The translations under genes and the position numbers were made by a program. Below, in pieces: positions 18,200 through 21,572 of a DNA stretch of 21,572 nucleotides. The DNA is taken from contig NW_003134355.1 in the NCBI RefSeq assembly GCF_000003605.2, positions 97,490 through 119,061 of the forward strand, given 5' to 3'. The stretch is from Saccoglossus kowalevskii (taxonomy: Eukaryota; Hemichordata; Enteropneusta; Harrimaniidae). Position 1 is the first letter of the stretch. Each line of letters begins with the position of its first letter. Below the pieces are notes generated by a model. It saw nothing but the letters and a program-made list of their open reading frames with translations, had not been told where the DNA came from and did not search any database.

Positions 18200-20215
18200 C
18201 AATCCTGTAATTACTTTTCATTAAATATGTGAATTTTTGCAGGTTGGTAATGATTTCTTTGAAGAATAAAATTTGGAAATAAAATAATTTGTATCTGTTT
18301 GATATCGTGGACAAACTTCCTGTAATGGGCATTTTTTACAAATTCTATTTTCTAATGAGGTTTTTGGATTGGTATGTCTGCCTTTTTCAATGGCTAGATT
18401 GGGACTACTTGTCCTGAATCTAGCCAATGATATTCTTTGATTACTATCCAAAACATTAAGGTAATTTTCCAGATTGTAATTCATTTTAAATTTAATGTAT
18501 GTTCTCAGTTTTTTTTATTTGTCATATTCTCTCTCCAGTATGTTATGTATTGTTGTTTAATAGTGCTGCTCATTGCCTTAATATTTTGATGTGATACCTG
18601 TGATGTTTTAAAGAGGTGTAGCGGTGTAGATGTAGATCTTTCAAGATATTTTTGACTGATGTTTCGCAATGTGCTTTTGACAAAGTCTGATCGCTTAACG
18701 ACATATTTGTATAATTATTTTGTGACTTGTCTGTGACATGGGACCAGAACTTAATTATATTAATTTTCACTTCAGTTATCAATGGAAATGCTCCAATTTC
18801 ACCTCGACATGCACTATTCGCTGTGTATTTATTAAGCCCAGGTAGTTGTTTAATGAATTTTAGATGCACTTTTCTGTTTTAGTTTTGTCCCAGTTATTGT
18901 TACTCATATTTTCCATTCCCCAAATTTCAGATCCATACAGTAAGATTGGTTTGATACTTATATTAAACAGATGGATGTATGTTTTACAGTCTGTTTCTTT
19001 TGGTAAAGACTGCTTTAGTGCATACATGGCTTTGATTGTTTTATCTGCTAGATTGTCTCTAGCTTCTGTAAATTTACCATTTGACTGAAAAATTATCCTA
19101 AGATAATTGTATGAGTTGACACAGCAAAGTTTCTCATTTTGATAATAGAATTTTTCATGTCTATGTAGTGTTCCCCTTCTGAATATAAGAGTTTTAGTTT
19201 TCGCAAGATTTACTTTGATTTTCCATTTTTGGCAATAATCTTGCAGTTTATTTAATGCATTTTGTAGGCCTTTTTCTGTTATTGAAATTAGCACCAGATC
19301 ATCGTCGTAAAGTAGCGAGCTAATTAGTGTCATGTAGTGTGACCTGATCAAGGGATCTGTCTTCCAAGTATTCATTCATATCATTCACATATAAATTAAA
19401 TAATGTGGGGCTTATAACACAGTCTTGTCTCACAGTGGCGGATCCAGCATGCGTAATCCATCTGGATCCGCCACTGTTGTCTCACACCTTTTGTTGTCTC
19501 AAATATATTTGTGATTGTGTTTTCTAAACGAATGCATGCTTTCGTATTACGCTACATATTTTTAATAATATTATAGATATTGCCATTTATTTCATTTTTG
19601 ATTAATTTGTAAAACAAGCCGTCACGCCAGACACTATCGAATGCTTTTTGGAAGTCTATAAAGCATGCATATAATTTTCCATTTAGCTGGAGATATTTTT
19701 AACAATTGTATTCAGTACAAAAATGTGGTCTGTTGTGCGGTGACCTTTACGGAACCCTGCTTGATTATTGTTAATGATGTTATTTATTTCAAGGTATTGG
19801 GTAATTCTATTATTTATTATAGTACAGAATGTTTTTCCCACACGACTTGATACATCTATTCCCCCGGTAGTTTCCTGGGTCGTGCGAATCACCCTTTTTA
19901 TAGACGTGTGAAATAATACTAATATTCCACGACTTTGGATAAATTCCAGACTCTAAAAATAATTAAAAAAGTTTTTTTAATGGTTTTATTAAGAAATCTG
20001 AGCTGCATTTTAAAAACTCAGAGCAGAAGCTATCATAACCAGGTGCCTTTTTATTTTTAAGTGTTTCAATAGCATTTTTTATCTCTTTTTCTGTTATTTT
20101 ATTGTTAATAAGATTATTAGATTCATTCCTGTTTTCCATAGCTGACATATCAGAAATGATATCATTTTGCAAATTTCTTTTCTTTTCACAAAATATATTT
20201 TTCTTAACTTTTTAT
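18200..20215 (-). mobile_element. LINE C, decayed non-LTR retrotransposon (RT to C-terminus)
   Basis: On the minus strand, in order: ITEKEIKNAIETLKNKKAPG (near 20110-20040), NNNQAGFRKGHRTTDH (near 19775-19725), FIDFQKAFDSVWR motif A (near 19660-19620), GVRQ motif B (near 19495, cut by a small insertion), LLYDDDLVLIS motif C (near 19320-19290), NLAKTKTLIFRRGT, KTYIHLFNISIKPILLYGSEIWG (near 18985-18915), LPGLNKYTANSACRGEIGAFPL, and the C-terminal RFRTSSPNLAIEKGRH with a Cys-rich block (18420-18310). It is close to LINE A in family. At least four frame breaks and stops show that it is inactive. The upstream endonuclease part is not seen, so it is 5'-truncated or decayed. Confidence 0.75.
19433..19476. 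mobile_element. 44-bp palindromic hAT-type relic with 8-bp TSDs
   Basis: CAGTGGCGGATCCAG (19433-19447) and its exact reverse complement (19462-19476) enclose 14 bases. TTGTCTCA flanks both sides (19425-19432 and 19477-19484). An 8-bp duplication and CAGTGG terminus are hAT hallmarks. It sits in the motif B (GVRQ) codons of LINE C. Insert plus duplication adds 52 bp, which shifts the frame. It is either a minimal MITE or the remnant of an element deleted down to its ends. Confidence 0.85.
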
Positions 20216-21040
20216 CAAAAGGGTGTAGCACAATAAATCAGGTCCTTTTTATGAATGAGGTATTTCCAGATGTCAGGGTTCGTTTAAATTGTATCGACCT
20301 GTCTCGTTTGTAGTTGAACGAAACCTGTCTCGATTTACTATCAGGGGGAAATTCTTCTCCTCTGGGGTTCTCCACACTTGTCAGGGGGGAATCTCGTCTC
20401 GTCTCTATGTCTTGTCCCCTTGAGGTGCGGGATCGGGGAAGTCACTTAAGCTTTACAGTCAAATAAGACACACACAACGAAATACGTTTCAACTCTCGTC
20501 TTAGTCGGTCAATCGAGCACTCTATAAGACCTCAGACTAGTAATATTGTATTACTGGATTCATTCCTGTTTGCGTTCGAAGGTTGTTGCCACACTTTCCA
20601 CACTCGTGCCACACCACGTACAAATTCACGTGTAAATTGCGTGTTTAAGTCGCGTACCATAAATTGCGTTTTACAGTCCCTCAAGTTTGTTCCAAAGACT
20701 ACAGTCGCACCAGAGATAACCAGAACATTGATTCGTTTCAAAAACGTTCGTCGTTAAATTCACGTTTAAAACGTTTTTGACATTTGTGAATTGATGATAA
20801 GCAAACAATCATGGCAGATTGGCCCCGACTTTTTGTCGATCGGAAACGCAAAGGAGATAAGACTCGATTTTCATAGACTCAGGTCGTTTAGATCGGACGG
20901 TTACTTTTGTTTCAGGTTCGATAGCATTTAGTGTTCATTTCTATGCAATATAAAATCATATCGATGCTGTGGGCGGCGAAGGGTGACAGATTGTTTTGGT
21001 TCTGTGGCCGGCTCTCATGGCACGGGCAACTGATATTAGC
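20216..21040. other. Unassigned region
   Basis: No family is recognised. Near 20321-20410 there is a C/G-rich stretch with repeated TCAGGGGG words. A 21-codon plus frame (20811-20876, MADWPRLF...) has a fair Kozak start but no other support. A 69-codon minus frame at 20532-20741 is likewise unsupported. Confidence 0.35.
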
Positions 21041-21048
21041 TGACTTTT

Positions 21049-21126
21049 TAGGGGCCCAAGCCTGAAGGGCGAGGCCCCTATTCTTATTGTCCGGTTTTTT
21101 CTTCTTTCTTTCTTTCTTTCTTTCTT
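21049..21126 (+). repeat. TAGGGGCC/GGCCCCTA hairpin followed by TTTC microsatellite
   Basis: Perfect 8-bp inverted arms lie at 21049-21056 and 21073-21080. A T-rich tract follows, then a TTTC tetranucleotide run (about 21104-21126). Hairpin plus short tandem tract suggests the end of an interspersed repeat; I cannot name the family. Confidence 0.6.
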
Positions 21127-21572
21127 CCGTAACTTTTTTCGTCAAGCCGTTTGAGAAAACCACTGAACGGAATGGTCTGATAATGCTCTATACTGATAGT
21201 CCCTAATGTGAACTGGTGCAATATGCTTTCAGAATTTAGATTGGGCAATTAGTTTTGCAGCCATATTGGATTGAAATAAAACCGGAAGTGGCTGTTTGAC
21301 CACTTTCTGAGGGTCTAGGCGTCTAGATTTTTTTATGGTATATAGTACAACTCATGTGTAATAGATATCAGCAATAAAAACTTTAGCGGTCATGTGAGTT
21401 TTCCCGCCATTTTGTTTTTCCTAAAAACGGCAAAAACTACTAAAAAATCTTCTTCTTCAGAACCACCAAGCAGAATGCTCTCATATGTAGTATTTAGCTT
21501 CTATATATGAATCCCATTTACGTTTGAAAAATGTTTACGATTGGTCACGTGGTTTGGCCACCATTTTGGATT
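21127..21572. other. Repeat-like non-coding end of the window
   Basis: AT-rich sequence with recurring CCATTTTG/CCATATTGG words near 21260, 21406 and 21560. This may be the body of the interspersed repeat whose hairpin lies at 21049-21080. No gene is seen. Confidence 0.35.

Noticed and set aside
20811..20876. Small plus frame MADWPRLFVDRKRK... with a fair Kozak start
   Set aside because: Only 21 codons, with no neighbours, promoter or homology to support it.

Overview
The window looks like nuclear DNA of an invertebrate animal. It is AT-rich, has spliced coding exons, long introns, decayed LINE-type reverse transcriptases and DNA transposons. Two elements combine tandem repeats of about 150-170 bp, a short microsatellite and a terminal hairpin, a layout I associate with 'pearl'/HINE elements of molluscs. 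A lophotrochozoan, possibly a bivalve, is my best guess, but no diagnostic host gene proves it.

One host gene can be built on the minus strand, across about 15 kb. Its start exon is at 15711-15627 (good Kozak context, upstream in-frame stop). A Gln/Pro-rich exon follows at 15049-14313. A 2,733-bp exon at 3838-1106 carries about 40 tandem copies of a 16-residue Pro-Pro-Gly/Trp motif followed by a Trp-rich charged region. A short candidate last exon is at 826-767. Splice sites and phases agree across these four exons (phase 1 once, then 0 and 0), predicting about 1,204 residues. I do not recognise the protein; low complexity suggests a disordered scaffold or RNA-associated protein. The last exon and its acceptor are a diverged duplicate of the start of the repeat exon, shifted in frame.

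The 10.5-kb intron between the Gln-rich and repeat exons is a transposon trap. LINE A lies antisense to the gene from about 7409 to 12330. It is split by three later insertions: a reversed LINE B fragment (7625-8436), an 841-bp DNA transposon with CAGTG termini and a 5-bp target duplication (8658-9498), and a pearl/HINE-like element (9592-10991). A second pearl/HINE-like element (about 6918-7408) abuts its left end. A fourth LINE remnant lies at 12925-13285.

Upstream of the gene are an LTR-like promoter/poly(A) cluster near 17.0-17.2 kb and a decayed minus-strand LINE C (18200-20215). LINE C is interrupted by a 44-bp palindromic hAT-type relic flanked by perfect 8-bp target duplications. The window begins inside a 26-bp minisatellite (1-260) and ends in a hairpin/TTTC repeat and unassigned DNA.
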